Positions 25,707 through 37,276 of a stretch of DNA of 64,000 nt are shown here, in pieces; the stretch's first letter is position 1; every line of letters begins with the position of its first letter. The stretch lies in NCBI RefSeq assembly GCF_902153245.2, contig NZ_CABFWF030000014.1, positions 389,189 to 453,188 on the forward strand, read 5' to 3'. This DNA comes from Pseudorhizobium endolithicum. Its GTDB lineage: Bacteria; Pseudomonadota; Alphaproteobacteria; Rhizobiales; Rhizobiaceae. The notes under the pieces were generated by a model that was given only the letters and a program-made list of their open reading frames with translations, made no database searches and was not told the origin of the DNA. A program made the position numbers and the translations under genes.

Positions 25707-26342
25707 TCAGGTTCGGGGATTGCCGGCCCCGGCCAGCCGAAGGCTGGTGGAACTGATGGTGGAGCGGGGACCGTGGAGGAAGGTCCATGCGGGAGCCGGT
25801 TTCTTCCATAGGGCGCCCGCGTCGTCCTCGTCCACGTGCGCATAGTCGAATGTGCGGGTCATATTCGACGAGAGGAAAGACAGGGTGGAGCCGGGGCGAT
25901 CGATGACGGCAATCGGAAACGTGCGGACGATCGACTGCCATTCCTGCCAGAGGTGGAAGGTCCGAAGACTGTCGGCTCCCATGATCCAGATGAAATGGAT
26001 GCCGCGATTGCGGGCCTTTACGTGGGCGAGGGTATGGGCAGTGTAGGGTCCACCCAGCGACTGTTCGAACGCCGTCACCTTGATCCGCGGGTCCCGGACC
26101 AGCCGCTCGCTCATGGCGATCCGCTCCTGGAGAGGCGCCAGGCCCGACTTGCTCTTCAGCGGATTGCCGGGCGTCACCATCCACCACAGCTGGTCGAGGC
26201 GAAGCCGCCGGAGCGCGATCTCGCTCACCAGGAGATGGCCCTCATGCGGCGGATTAAAGGATCCTCCGAACAGGCCGACCACCATGCCGCGTTCCACGTG
26301 CGGCATGGACAGGTATCGCCGATCGACCGGTTCTTCCGCCAC
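25707..26342 (-). CDS. nadD: Nicotinate-nucleotide adenylyltransferase
   Basis: This 211-residue nucleotidyltransferase has the ATP-binding GGSFNPPHEGH motif near the N-terminus and the C-terminal ISSTSLR motif. It converts nicotinate mononucleotide to deamido-NAD. The GTG at 26342 gives the longest frame and lies seven bases after the proA stop. Internal ATGs at 26306 and 26285 are possible alternatives, the latter with a modest GGAAC. The proB-proA-nadD-rsfS-rlmH order is typical of Hyphomicrobiales. Confidence 0.93.
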   Translation of the reverse strand: MAEEPVDRRYLSMPHVERGMVVGLFGGSFNPPHEGHLLVSEIALRRLRLDQLWWMVTPGNPLKSKSGLAPLQERIAMSERLVRDPRIKVTAFEQSLGGPYTAHTLAHVKARNRGIHFIWIMGADSLRTFHLWQEWQSIVRTFPIAVIDRPGSTLSFLSSNMTRTFDYAHVDEDDAGALWKKPAPAWTFLHGPRSTISSTSLRLAGAGNPRT

Positions 26343-26349
26343 CAGATGA

Positions 26350-27628
26350 CTAAGGCCGGATCTGACCGGTGCCGTGCACCCGGTACTTGAAGGAGGTCAA
26401 CTGCTCCACGCCGACAGGGCCGCGCGCATGCATCTTGCCCGTCGCGATGCCGATCTCGCCGCCCATGCCGAACTCCCCGCCATCGGCGAACTGTGTCGAG
26501 GCATTGTGTAACAGGATCGCGGAGTCGATCTCGGTAAAGAATCGTCCCACCACCTTCGGGTCCTCGGCGATCACCGCCTCGGTATGATTGGAGGAGTAGG
26601 TGTTGATGTGGGCGATGGCCCCGGCAATGCCATCAACGATGGCGACGGAAATGACCGCGTCGAGATATTCCGTCCGCCAGTCCTCCTCCGTCGCCGGCTT
26701 CAGGCCGGGATACACCTTGAGCACGGCAGCCGAGGCACGAATCTCGCAGCCGGCTTCCGTCAGGCCCTCCAGGATCGGCATCAGGTGGGTTCCGATCGCC
26801 GCGCTGTCGATGAGCAGCGTCTCCGCAGCACCGCAGATGCCGGTCCGTCGCATCTTCGCATTGACGACGATGCGCCTTGCCATTCCAATGTCCGCGGAGG
26901 CGTCGACATAGATGTGGCAGAGGCCTTCGAGGTGCGCGAAGACCGGTACGCGTGCCTCGTTCTGGACGCGCGCGACCAAGCTCTTGCCGCCGCGCGGCAC
27001 GATGACGTCGATTGCGCCGTTGAGGCCGGTCAACATGGCGCCCACCGCCGCACGGTCACTTGTGGGGACGATCTGGATGGCATCCTCGGGCAGGCCGGCG
27101 GACTTCAGGCCCTCCACGAGGCACCGGTGAATGGCGCGCGACGAATGCAGCGAATCCGAGCCGCCGCGAAGAATGACGGCGTTTCCGGCCTTGAGGCAGA
27201 GGGCACCCGCGTCGGCCGTGACATTGGGACGGCTCTCGTAGATCACGCCGATGACGCCGAGCGGCGTGCGCACCCGTTCGATCCTGAGCCTGTTCGGACG
27301 GTCCCAGGCGGCGATCACCTGGCCCACCGGGTCCGCCAGCTCGGCGATCTCCCGCAGGCCATCGGCCATGGCAGCGATCGACGTCTCCGTCAGCGTCAAA
27401 CGGTCGATGAAGGACGGCTGCAGCCCCTTGCCGTCCACGGCGCGCAGATCCTCGGCGTTGGCGGCCAATATGTCGGTGCTCGATGCGATGAGTGCATCGG
27501 CCATGGCGTTCAGCGCCCGGTTCTTCACCTCGGTGGATGCGGTTGCCAGATGACGGGCTGCCGCCCTGGCGCGCCTGCCGACGCCGTCCATCAACATCGC
27601 GATATCGTCCGTCTTCGTCGTGACCAGC

Positions 27629-27636
<8 letters not shown>
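26350..27636 (-). CDS. proA: Glutamate-5-semialdehyde dehydrogenase (gamma-glutamyl phosphate reductase)
   Basis: This 428-residue ALDH-fold enzyme has the ProA-specific site [14 protein letters not shown] holding the catalytic Cys, the [16 protein letters not shown] cofactor region and the [10 protein letters not shown]-terminal motif. It reduces gamma-glutamyl phosphate to glutamate semialdehyde in proline synthesis. The start overlaps proB by eight bases. Length is standard for the family. Confidence 0.96.
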
Positions 27637-29895
<2,259 letters not shown>

Positions 29896-29955
29896 TTAGG
29901 ACTGGAACATTGCCGGGTTCGATATAGGCGGTTCAGGCGGAGGTCAAAGACTATC

Positions 29956-30819
29956 ATGAAGCTGGTGACCTATAACATACAATACGGTGTCGGGATGGAT
30001 GGGGCGTTCAATCTGCAGCGCATAGCCGACAGCATTGCCGGCGCCGATATCCTTGCGCTGCAGGAGGTGACACGCGGCTTCCCGAGGAACGGGCACGTGG
30101 ACCTCGTCTCCCGGATGGCCGGCTTTTTCCCTGCCTACTACCAGAGCTTTGGCGCCGCTTGCGACATCCTGCTCCACGGCGGGGAGACCGACGGGCGACA
30201 AGGTGGCCAGCGATTTCAGTTCGGCAACATGATCCTGTCGCGCTGGCCGATCCTTGCCGTGCGGCACCTGCTTCTGCCGCGCCACCGGACCTTTGATAAG
30301 CTCAACCTGCAAAGGGGCGCCGTCGAAGCGGTGATCGCCGCACCGTCGGGGCCGCTGCGGGTCTATTCCGTTCATCTCGACCATGTCTCGCCCGACGAAC
30401 GGATCGAGCAGATCCGGTTCCTCAAGGAGCGGGCGCTGAACTTCGTCCAAGAAGGAGGGGCGTTGACCGGGGCCGCCGAGTTCGGCTTTCCGGATCCGCC
30501 GCTCCCCGATGACTTCGTTATGCTGGGTGATTTCAACATGGTCCCGGAAAGCCCCGAATATCTGGAGATGGTCGGGCGGAGCGACAGCTACTATCGCAGG
30601 GTACCCCGAGACGGGCATGCCTTTGACGCACTTGCCCATCTGGGTACGGCAAAGGAGGGGAGCCATACCTGGGCGAAGCCGCCGGGCGAGGGTCCGGTGA
30701 GGATGCATCTGGATCATTGCTTCGTGAGCCCGCAACTGGTGCCGCGCCTCCGCTCGGCACGGATCGATCATCAGGCGCCGGGATCCGACCATTTTCCGGT
30801 CTGGATCGAGATCGACTGA
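29956..30819 (+). CDS. Endonuclease/exonuclease/phosphatase family protein
   Basis: This 287-residue protein has the EEP fold. It shows VTYNIQYG at the N-terminus, ADILALQEV with the metal-binding Glu, SVHLDHVSP, the LGDFNMVPESPEY catalytic Asp/Asn pair, and a C-terminal SDHFPVW motif. All the catalytic positions of the superfamily are there. It could be a nuclease, phosphodiesterase or phospholipase-like enzyme. ATG at 29956 is the first good start; a GGAGG lies 14 bases before it, which is far. It is divergent from obgE and convergent with the GNAT genes. Confidence 0.82.
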   Translation: MKLVTYNIQYGVGMDGAFNLQRIADSIAGADILALQEVTRGFPRNGHVDLVSRMAGFFPAYYQSFGAACDILLHGGETDGRQGGQRFQFGNMILSRWPILAVRHLLLPRHRTFDKLNLQRGAVEAVIAAPSGPLRVYSVHLDHVSPDERIEQIRFLKERALNFVQEGGALTGAAEFGFPDPPLPDDFVMLGDFNMVPESPEYLEMVGRSDSYYRRVPRDGHAFDALAHLGTAKEGSHTWAKPPGEGPVRMHLDHCFVSPQLVPRLRSARIDHQAPGSDHFPVWIEID

Positions 30820-30823
30820 GGAG

Positions 30824-30845
30824 GCCGGCGGGCAGACCCGCCGGC
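30824..30845. terminator. Bidirectional GC-rich hairpin between convergent genes
   Basis: Perfect 9-base arms GCCGGCGGG and CCCGCCGGC enclose a 4-base loop in the 38-base gap between the EEP gene and the convergent GNAT gene. Position and stem strength suggest a shared terminator, although no T-run follows. Confidence 0.55.
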
Positions 30846-30857
30846 ACTGCCGGGGTG

Positions 30858-31436
30858 TCATGGCCGGCGCAGGTCTTCCGGCCGGAGACGCGTGTCGATA
30901 TGTGCCACCATCCCGTTGCGGGAGAGGCTGAACATCTCGCTGCATCCGGTGACCCGGAAACCCAGCTTGCGCTGGATGGTCAGGGATGCGGCGTTGTCCG
31001 CAAAGGCTCCGGACGCGACGACGACATCCGGCATTCGCCGGAAGAAGCGGTCGAGCAGGGCGCCGGCCGCCTCCGTCATGATGCCGCGTCCCCAGTAGTA
31101 GCGGTTCAGCCAGTAGCCGATGCGCCAGGACCGGCCGCGCTGCTCGATCCCGACCATGCCGACATGCACGTCGTCACCCATGGTGATCGCGGCTGCCCAA
31201 CCAGGGGCTGACCCGGAAAGCTGGATCTGCAGCCAATCAAGCGCATCCTGGCGATGATAGGGCTGTGGCACGCGCGCAAGCATTCGGGCTACCGAAAAAT
31301 CGCCAAGGGATTCGGCAATGCCGTCGGCATCCGTCAACCGGTGCGGGCGCAGGACGAGGCGAGGGGTGGTGACGACGGGGCAGGGGCCCGGCATCCTCAC
31401 CTCCGCCGGAGGGCGTTCGAGAAGCGCGGACGTCAT
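30858..31436 (-). CDS. GNAT family N-acetyltransferase (RimJ/RimL-like)
   Basis: This 192-residue protein has the GNAT core: TPRLVLRPHRLTDADGI at the start, RIGYWLNRYYWGRGIMTEA (acetyl-CoA binding region, seen as GYWLNRYYWGRG) and DNAASLTIQRKLGF. ATG at 31436 overlaps the stop of the upstream GNAT gene (ATGA). The RimJ/RimL style and the position downstream of rpmA suggest acetylation of a protein N-terminus or ribosomal protein, which is inference. Confidence 0.85.
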   Translation of the reverse strand: MTSALLERPPAEVRMPGPCPVVTTPRLVLRPHRLTDADGIAESLGDFSVARMLARVPQPYHRQDALDWLQIQLSGSAPGWAAAITMGDDVHVGMVGIEQRGRSWRIGYWLNRYYWGRGIMTEAAGALLDRFFRRMPDVVVASGAFADNAASLTIQRKLGFRVTGCSEMFSLSRNGMVAHIDTRLRPEDLRRP

Positions 31437-32074
31437 CTCAGTTCTCCCCAGCTCCTGAGCGACATCCAGGTCTTCCGGTCGAGCCGGAACCATTCGACCG
31501 GCACCATGCCGCCGAGCGCGAGCGAGCCCACCATTCCGGAGCTCTGGAACTGGAAGCCGCATTTCTGGATCACCCGCCTGGAGGCTACGTTGGTAACCCG
31601 GCAGCGCGCATCGATATGGTCGATGTCGCGGGTTCGGAACGCCATGTCGATCAGCGCATGCGCCGCTTCCGTGGCATAGCCGCGGTTCCAGTGGGGCTCG
31701 CCCAGCCAGTAGCCGATCTCGACCGTCTTTTCGTCTTCCTGCGGCTCCAGCCCGCAGCAGCCGAGAAAGGCGCCGTTGTCGCCTCGAGTGATGGCATAGA
31801 CGCACTTGCCGATCCCGCCGTCTTTCGTGCGTCGCACAAACTCGGCTGCGTCTCTTGCCGTGTAGGGATGCGGCATGCGCGACACCATCGTCGCGATGTT
31901 GGCATTGTTGGCGAGATGGGCAAGGGCGTCGATGTCTTCTTCATGGGGGGCGCGGAGAACCAGTCTCTGCGACAGTAAGACAGGGCAATCGCTCCTTGAC
32001 CGCTCGGGAGACCGCTCGGGCCTCCGTTCCTCGGGTGGCCGTGATTGGCTCACCCTCAACAATTCGCCTTGCAT
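31433..32074 (-). CDS. GNAT family N-acetyltransferase (RimJ/RimL-like)
   Basis: This 213-residue GNAT enzyme shows SQRLVLRAPHEEDIDAL, EIGYWLGEPHWNRGYATEA (shown as GYWLGEPHWNRGYATEA) and NVASRRVIQKCGF. The first 30 residues are charged and precede the fold. ATG at 32074 follows GGAGGA. It is separated from rpmA by a strong terminator and is coupled to the second GNAT gene. The two proteins are clearly paralogous (both have RLVLR, GYWL and a late RKLGF/QKCGF helix). The acetyl acceptor is unknown. Confidence 0.86.
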   Translation of the reverse strand: MQGELLRVSQSRPPEERRPERSPERSRSDCPVLLSQRLVLRAPHEEDIDALAHLANNANIATMVSRMPHPYTARDAAEFVRRTKDGGIGKCVYAITRGDNGAFLGCCGLEPQEDEKTVEIGYWLGEPHWNRGYATEAAHALIDMAFRTRDIDHIDARCRVTNVASRRVIQKCGFQFQSSGMVGSLALGGMVPVEWFRLDRKTWMSLRSWGELR

Positions 32075-32100
32075 GGTTCAGTCCTCCTTTGGATCAAAAG

Positions 32101-32141
32101 AAAAAAAGGGAAGTTGGGTGGCGCCCCATCTTCCCTTTCTT
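32101..32141 (-). terminator. Rho-independent terminator of rplU-rpmA
   Basis: On the minus strand a stem of about 11 pairs with one mismatch (AAGGGAAGATGGG against CCCAACTTCCCTT) is followed directly by a run of eight T. It lies 67 bases after the rpmA stop and before the GNAT genes. Confidence 0.85.
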
Positions 32142-32207
32142 CTGGACTGAAACCTGGTGGTGCCAGCCGGGTCGATGAGACGCCGGCTGTTTTAGAGCGC
32201 TACCGGC

Positions 32208-32477
32208 TTATTCCGCTGCTTCCGCTTTCGCCATTACAGACACGTAGACGCGGCCATTGGCCTTCGTACGGTAGTTCACGTTGCCGGCGGTAAGCGCAAA
32301 GATGGTGTGGTCCTTGCCGAGGCCGACATTGGCGCCCGGATGCCACTGCGTACCGCGCTGGCGCACGATAATGTTGCCCGCGATGACGGATTCGCCGCCG
32401 AACTTCTTCACGCCAAGGCGCTTAGACTGGGAATCGCGACCGTTGCGCGACGAGCCGCCAGCTTTTTTGTGTGCCAT
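32208..32477 (-). CDS. rpmA: 50S ribosomal protein L27
   Basis: This 89-residue L27 starts with [16 protein letters not shown] and continues with [12 protein letters not shown] and [13 protein letters not shown], the standard sequence. Its N-terminus reaches the peptidyl transferase centre. No extra N-terminal cleavage peptide is present, as expected outside the Firmicutes. It follows rplU by 37 bases. Confidence 0.98.
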   Translation of the reverse strand: MAHKKAGGSSRNGRDSQSKRLGVKKFGGESVIAGNIIVRQRGTQWHPGANVGLGKDHTIFALTAGNVNYRTKANGRVYVSVMAKAEAAE

Positions 32478-32514
32478 TGGTCTTCTCCTTAAACCTTAGA
32501 AAATCCTGATCGAC

Positions 32515-32826
32515 TTAAGCCTGGATGTCCGTGATGCGGACAACCGTGTGGTGCTGGCGATGGCCGCGAATCCTCTTGGAATTCTGCCGGCGGCGCTTCT
32601 TGAAGGAAATGACCTTCTTGCCGCGGTTGTGTTCGACCACTTCGGCCTTGACCGTCGCACCCGAAACGAAGGGGGCGCCGAACTTGGCATCGGCGCCTTC
32701 GCCGACGACCAGGATTTCATTGAATTCGATCGTAGAACCGGCCTCGGCGTCGAGCTTCTCGATGGTGACCACATCGTTGGCTGCAACGCGGTACTGCTTC
32801 CCGCCGGTCTTGATGACTGCGAACAT
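32515..32826 (-). CDS. rplU: 50S ribosomal protein L21
   Basis: This 103-residue L21 starts with [15 protein letters not shown]. It has the [10 protein letters not shown] and [18 protein letters not shown] segments and binds 23S rRNA. The ATG is preceded by AAGGATAAAAA. A promoter with a TTGACA box lies about 165-195 bases upstream, leaving a leader of about 160 bases. Confidence 0.98.
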   Translation of the reverse strand: MFAVIKTGGKQYRVAANDVVTIEKLDAEAGSTIEFNEILVVGEGADAKFGAPFVSGATVKAEVVEHNRGKKVISFKKRRRQNSKRIRGHRQHHTVVRITDIQA

Positions 32827-32991
32827 TTTTTATCCTTTCATGTTCGTTCCGGCTCTGTCCGGGGACGGCCGTCTTCTTGTCAGTCGTTGAGCGGTCCGCA
32901 TAAGCCTTCCGCCGGTGGATATGCGCGCCGCATTATGGCTTGCGCACAAAAGAAAGAGGCACGGAATCCCTTCCACGCCTGATCGATCGTG

Positions 32992-33020
32992 GGCATAGGC
33001 GAGGCAAGGGAAACTGTCAA
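32992..33020 (-). promoter_or_regulatory. Sigma70-type promoter, probably for rplU-rpmA
   Basis: On the minus strand a perfect TTGACA (33015-33020) is followed after 17 bases by TATGCC (32992-32997). The preceding CC before TTGACA and the C before TATGCC match the alphaproteobacterial consensus. The 290-base gap 32827-33116 otherwise holds only the rplU leader and the tRNA promoter. Confidence 0.5.
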
Positions 33021-33052
33021 GGAAAAAGGATTGTCCGGCCGGGATTTGGTGC

Positions 33053-33081
33053 TTGCCAGCCCGATCTTTCATCGCTATGAG
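33053..33081 (+). promoter_or_regulatory. Sigma70-type promoter, probably for tRNA-Ser
   Basis: TTGCCA (33053-33058) and TATGAG (33076-33081) are separated by 17 bases, 35 bases before the tRNA 5' end. The match is moderate. Confidence 0.4.
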
Positions 33082-33116
33082 ACAGCCCGCGCTTCAAAAG
33101 CGCCGACCAGCGAAGC

Positions 33117-33203
33117 GGAGAGGTGGCTGAGTGGTCGAAAGCACCGCACTCGAAATGCGGCATACGGGCAACCGTATCGTGGGTTCGAATTCCACCCTCT
33201 CCA
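33117..33203 (+). tRNA. tRNA-Ser (anticodon CGA)
   Basis: The cloverleaf folds with acceptor stem GGAGAGG/CCTCTCC. The anticodon stem is CCGCA/TGCGG with loop CTCGAAA (anticodon CGA). A long variable arm (CATACGGGCAACCGTAT region) marks it as class II, and the T loop is TTCGAAT. CCA is not encoded. The discriminator base reads A, where bacterial tRNA-Ser usually has G. The T stem closes with a G-T pair. It reads UCG codons. Confidence 0.95.
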
Positions 33204-33244
33204 TCTGCTTGATGGTGTTCAGTCCCCAGTTGAGATCGAAGCCG

Positions 33245-34567
33245 TTACCGCCGAACACCCCTCGCGATCGCGTGGAAGAAGCTGCCGGTGACGCGATTGC
33301 GGCGACTGCCGGAGGGGCCGATATATTTTCCGAGCCCGTCGGCGATATCGGCAAGCGGCTGGTCCGTGCCGGGCGACACCACCCGCGCGTAGTGGAATTC
33401 ATGGCCGCGGATCGTCTCTCCGTGCCGGCCGAGACAGCAGTCCGAAAGGAGCGTCGCCTGCCGGTAGCCGAGGTTCATCTTACGCTTGGCAAAGCTCGTG
33501 CCGTGGGAAAGGAGGCCCGTCATCCGATGCGTCACCCCTTCGGCGTCTTCCAGCGTCTCACCCAGCACCATGTAGCCGCCGCATTCGCCGTGAACGGGAC
33601 GGCATTCGGCGAAGCGTGCCAGTCCTGAGCGGAAATTTTCGGCGGCGGCAAGGCGCCCGGCATGGAGTTCGGGGTATCCGCCGGGAAGCCAGCAGACATC
33701 GCAGTCGCCTGGCGGTGCTTCGTTTGCCAAGGGCGAAAACGGCACAAGTTCCGCGCCGCTTGAGCGCCAGTGCCGCGCAAGATGCGGATAAAGAAAGGTG
33801 AAGGCAGCGTCCTGTGCCAGGGCGATGCGCTGGCCCGGAGGATCCATGGCCTTCTCGGCAGATCCCGCAGGAACATCGAAAGGCTGGGCAGCAGCCAAGA
33901 TGGCGTCCAGATCGAGCGATGCTTCCATTGCATCCGCCAACCGGTCGATATGGGCTTCCATCTCGGGATGTTCACTCGCCTGGACCAGTCCCAGATGCCG
34001 CTCCGGCAGGATGAGCGTCGGGTCGCGCAGAACTGTGCCGAGGACCGGCAGGCCGATGTCGCGGAGGGCGTCCGTACACAGCGCGCGGTGGCGTTCGCTA
34101 CCTGCACGGTTGAGGATGCAGCCGGCAATCCTCACCTGCGGATCGTAATGGGCGAAACCATAGGCGACCGCTGCGGCCGTCTGGGATTGCCCCGAGACGT
34201 CGAGGACAAGCAGCACCGGAATGCCGAACAGTCGCGCGAGGTCGGAAGCCGCGCCTGTCCGGTTCGCTTCGCTGCGAATGCCGTCGAAGAGACCCATGGC
34301 GCTTTCGATCAGCAGGAGTTCGGCGCCGCTCGCCTGCCCGATCGCCAGATGGCGAAGCAGCGCGGGCTCCATGGCCCAGCTGTCGAGATTGAGGCCCGGT
34401 GTTCCCGTGGCGGCCTCGTGGAACCCCGGATCGATATAATCCGGCCCGGTCTTGACGCCGCGGACCCTGACGCCGCGGCGGGCAAACGCTCGCAGCAAGC
34501 CGATGGTGACGCTCGTCTTGCCGGAGCCGGACCGGGGTGCTCCGATGATCAGGGCGCGGGCCGTCAT
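33245..34567 (-). CDS. cobB: Cobyrinate / hydrogenobyrinate a,c-diamide synthase
   Basis: This 440-residue two-domain amidotransferase has an N-terminal P-loop GAPRSGSGKTSVT (residues 8-20) and TGPDYIDPGFH. A C-terminal class I glutaminase-like domain carries the Cys in VHGECGGYMVLGE. It amidates the a and c side chains using glutamine and ATP. The start overlaps cobA by four bases (ATGA), so cobA-cobB form a pair. It is the outermost cob gene next to tRNA-Ser. Confidence 0.94.
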   Translation of the reverse strand: MTARALIIGAPRSGSGKTSVTIGLLRAFARRGVRVRGVKTGPDYIDPGFHEAATGTPGLNLDSWAMEPALLRHLAIGQASGAELLLIESAMGLFDGIRSEANRTGAASDLARLFGIPVLLVLDVSGQSQTAAAVAYGFAHYDPQVRIAGCILNRAGSERHRALCTDALRDIGLPVLGTVLRDPTLILPERHLGLVQASEHPEMEAHIDRLADAMEASLDLDAILAAAQPFDVPAGSAEKAMDPPGQRIALAQDAAFTFLYPHLARHWRSSGAELVPFSPLANEAPPGDCDVCWLPGGYPELHAGRLAAAENFRSGLARFAECRPVHGECGGYMVLGETLEDAEGVTHRMTGLLSHGTSFAKRKMNLGYRQATLLSDCCLGRHGETIRGHEFHYARVVSPGTDQPLADIADGLGKYIGPSGSRRNRVTGSFFHAIARGVRR

Positions 34568-35355
34568 CGCTGATTGTCCGCCGTGAGGACGTCCCGCATC
34601 GAAACGATGTCTCCGATGACGATCAATGCAGGGGCGGCAAAGTTCTGCCGCTCCACCTCCGCCTCGACCGTCGCGAGCGTGGCCACCAGGAGCCGCTCGT
34701 CGGGCGTGGTTGCTGACATCAGTACAGCCACCGGCGTTTCGGCAGGAAGCCCGCCCTCCATCAGAAGCCGGCTGATTTCACCGATCATCCTGAGGCCCAT
34801 ATAGACGATGATCGGCTCGCCGAGCCTAGCCAGAGCCCGCCAGTCCAGATCGTCGTCCGTTCCGGCGGCATGGCCGGTCGCCAGCGTGATCGAGCGGCTC
34901 ACCCCGCGCATCGTCGCGGGAATGCGGGCGGAGGCGAGGGCGGCGAGCGAGGACGTCATGCCGGGAAGAATGCGGAAGGGAATGCCAGCCTTCGCCAAAG
35001 CCTCGGCTTCTTCGCCGCCCCGGCCGAAGACGAAAGGGTCCCCGCCCTTCAGCCGCAGAACCTTGCGCCCCGCTTGCGCGAACTCGATCAGGGTCGCGGT
35101 GATGTTCTCCTGGGTTGCCGAGGGCTTGCCTCCCCGCTTGCCCGCAAAAAGCAGTTCCGCATCCCCGGCAAAGGCGAGAACCTCGGGGGAAACCAGGGCA
35201 TCGTACACCACGCAATCTGCCTTGGAGAGGGCGTCGGCCACCTCCAGTGTCAGATAGCGGGGATGGCCAGGCCCTGCGCCGGCAAGCCAGACATGTCCGG
35301 CTTCCAAAGCCGGACTCGCGGCGCAGACGGCGGCAATGGTATCACTCAATGTCAT
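34564..35355 (-). CDS. cobA: Uroporphyrinogen-III C-methyltransferase
   Basis: This 263-residue tetrapyrrole methylase has VWLAGAGPGHPRYLTL, VVYDALVSPEVL, LKGGDPFVFGRGGEEAEAL (shown as GGDPFVFGRGGEE), VLPGMTS-like RILPGMTSSLAALA and TLATGHA motifs of SUMT. It adds methyl groups at C2 and C7 to give precorrin-2, the branch point from haem and sirohaem. It lacks the CysG dehydrogenase domain, consistent with a cobalamin-dedicated enzyme. Divergent from cbiD by 53 bases. Confidence 0.95.
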   Translation of the reverse strand: MTLSDTIAAVCAASPALEAGHVWLAGAGPGHPRYLTLEVADALSKADCVVYDALVSPEVLAFAGDAELLFAGKRGGKPSATQENITATLIEFAQAGRKVLRLKGGDPFVFGRGGEEAEALAKAGIPFRILPGMTSSLAALASARIPATMRGVSRSITLATGHAAGTDDDLDWRALARLGEPIIVYMGLRMIGEISRLLMEGGLPAETPVAVLMSATTPDERLLVATLATVEAEVERQNFAAPALIVIGDIVSMRDVLTADNQR

Positions 35356-35408
35356 GCGGAAACCTTTTGCCGGTGACGGTCGCAGCCGGCAGAGTTATAG
35401 AAACGTGC

Positions 35409-36518
35409 ATGGATGTGGAATGCAAGAACCTGCGCCGTGGCTGGACCACCGGAACCTGTGCTGCGGCGGCCAGCAAGGCCGCCTGCTGCGCCTTGCTGAG
35501 CGGCGAGTTCCCGTCGCTGGTCGAGGTGACGCTGCCGGGGGGACAGAGGCCGTCCTTTGCGCTGGCGCTCGAAGAGCGTGGAGAAGGCTTTGCCCGCGCA
35601 GGCGTCGTCAAGGATGCCGGAGACGATCCTGACGTGACGCATGGGGCCCTCATCATGAGTACCGTGCGCCGCGGGCAACGGGGTTCGGGCATCATCTTCA
35701 AGGCGGGAGGCGGAGTGGGTACGGTCACCCGGCCCGGTCTGCCGCTGCCGGTCGGAGAGCCTGCCATCAACCCGGTACCGCGCAAGATGATCGCCGCGGC
35801 TCTTGCGGAAGTTGCCGGGCCAAAGGCCGATCTCGAGGTGGAGATATCCGTGGTCGACGGGGAGAGGCTGGCGGAAAGGACGCTCAATCCGCGGCTCGGC
35901 ATCCTGGGAGGGATCTCCATTCTCGGCACGACCGGGATCGTCATCCCCTTTTCCTGCGCGGCCTGGATCCACTCGATCTGGCGCGGCATCGACGTGGCAA
36001 GGGCTGCCGGAATCACCCACGTAGCGGGGTCCACCGGGAGTACGTCCGAAAAAGCGGTTGCCGCACATCACGGGCTGCAGGAGATCGCGCTGATCGACAT
36101 GGGGGACTTCGTCGGCGGCATGCTCAAGTACCTCCGCAGCCATCCCGTCCCACGGGTCACGATCGCAGGCGGGGTGGCTAAGATGACCAAGCTCGCCCAA
36201 GGCATGCTGGATGTCCATTCGAAGCGTGGGCTTGCCGATCTCCAGGCCTTGTCCGCGCTTGCCCGAGAGGCGGGAGCCTCCGACGAGGTGGCGCATAGGA
36301 TCGCTTTCGCCAATACTGTCGCGGGTGCGTTCAACGAAGCGGAAGCCGCGGGTCTGGATATCGGCGGTCGGGTTGCGGATCGTGCCTGGGAGACCGCGGC
36401 AAAGGCCTTGGGCGGCTCCGACATCGCTCTCGAGATCCTGGTCTTCGACAGGGAGGGACGGTTGAGGGGCAGGACGCCGTTCAAGCCGGCCGGTCATTCG
36501 CACGCCTCGTCGTCCTGA
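35409..36518 (+). CDS. cbiD: Cobalt-precorrin-5B (C1)-methyltransferase, CbiD type
   Basis: This 369-residue CbiD protein has the signature [17 protein letters not shown] at the N-terminus, [20 protein letters not shown] and STGSTSEKA. It methylates C1 of the corrin ring. In the classical aerobic pathway this step is done by the unrelated CobF, which is not in the window. The gene stands alone on the plus strand between minus-strand cobA and cobM and overlaps the cobM end by 25 bases. The ATG at 35409 has no clear ribosome site. Confidence 0.93.
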   Translation: MDVECKNLRRGWTTGTCAAAASKAACCALLSGEFPSLVEVTLPGGQRPSFALALEERGEGFARAGVVKDAGDDPDVTHGALIMSTVRRGQRGSGIIFKAGGGVGTVTRPGLPLPVGEPAINPVPRKMIAAALAEVAGPKADLEVEISVVDGERLAERTLNPRLGILGGISILGTTGIVIPFSCAAWIHSIWRGIDVARAAGITHVAGSTGSTSEKAVAAHHGLQEIALIDMGDFVGGMLKYLRSHPVPRVTIAGGVAKMTKLAQGMLDVHSKRGLADLQALSALAREAGASDEVAHRIAFANTVAGAFNEAEAAGLDIGGRVADRAWETAAKALGGSDIALEILVFDREGRLRGRTPFKPAGHSHASSS

Positions 36519-37276
36519 GGCCATCCGGGACGGAAGCGGCGTACATAGTCGGCATTGTAGAGCTGGCTTTCACGCAGGCCCGTCTCGCCGAGGGCCTTCC
36601 CGACGAATATCAGCGCGGTTCGTTCCACAGGTTCGGCGGCGAGCTTCTCCTCGATGTCGCCAAGGGTGCCCGTGATGATGCGCTCCTCCGGCCAGGTCGC
36701 CTTGACGACAATGGCCACGGGGCAATCCCTCCCGTAAACGGGCGCCAGTTCCAATACCACGCGATCGAGCGCATGCACTGCAAGATGGATGGCAAGCGTG
36801 GCACCTGTGGCACCAAAGGCCGCAAGGGTTTCTCCTTCCGGCATTCTGGAGGCGCGGCCGGAGATGCGGGTGAGCACCAGGCTCTGCGCAAGCTCCGGAA
36901 TGGTCAGCTCCCGGCGGAGAGCCGCCGCCGCCGCCGCGAATGATGGGACGCCCGGTGTCAGCGTATAGTCGATGCCGTGTCTTTCCAGACGTCGGATTTG
37001 TTCGGCTACCGCGCTCCAGACCGAAAGGTCGCCGGAATGAAGGCGGGCAACGTCGTGGCCATCGCGGTGGGCGGCAACATATTCTGCTTCGATCTCGTCG
37101 AGGGAGAGCGACCCCGTATCGACGATTCGTGCGCCCGGCGGGCAGTAGGCCAGCAACTCGCGCGACATGATGGAGCCGGCATAGAGGCATACGGGCGAGC
37201 GGGCGATGATGTCGCGCCCTCTCACGGTGATGAGATCGGCGGCTCCGGGACCCGCTCCGATGAAATGCACGGTCAT
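36494..37276 (-). CDS. cobM: Precorrin-4 C11-methyltransferase
   Basis: This 260-residue tetrapyrrole methylase has [48 protein letters not shown] and [19 protein letters not shown], all characteristic of CobM/CbiF. It methylates C11. It is coupled to cobE by an ATGA overlap and is the third gene of cobL-cobE-cobM. Confidence 0.95.
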   Translation of the reverse strand: MTVHFIGAGPGAADLITVRGRDIIARSPVCLYAGSIMSRELLAYCPPGARIVDTGSLSLDEIEAEYVAAHRDGHDVARLHSGDLSVWSAVAEQIRRLERHGIDYTLTPGVPSFAAAAAALRRELTIPELAQSLVLTRISGRASRMPEGETLAAFGATGATLAIHLAVHALDRVVLELAPVYGRDCPVAIVVKATWPEERIITGTLGDIEEKLAAEPVERTALIFVGKALGETGLRESQLYNADYVRRFRPGWPQDDEACE

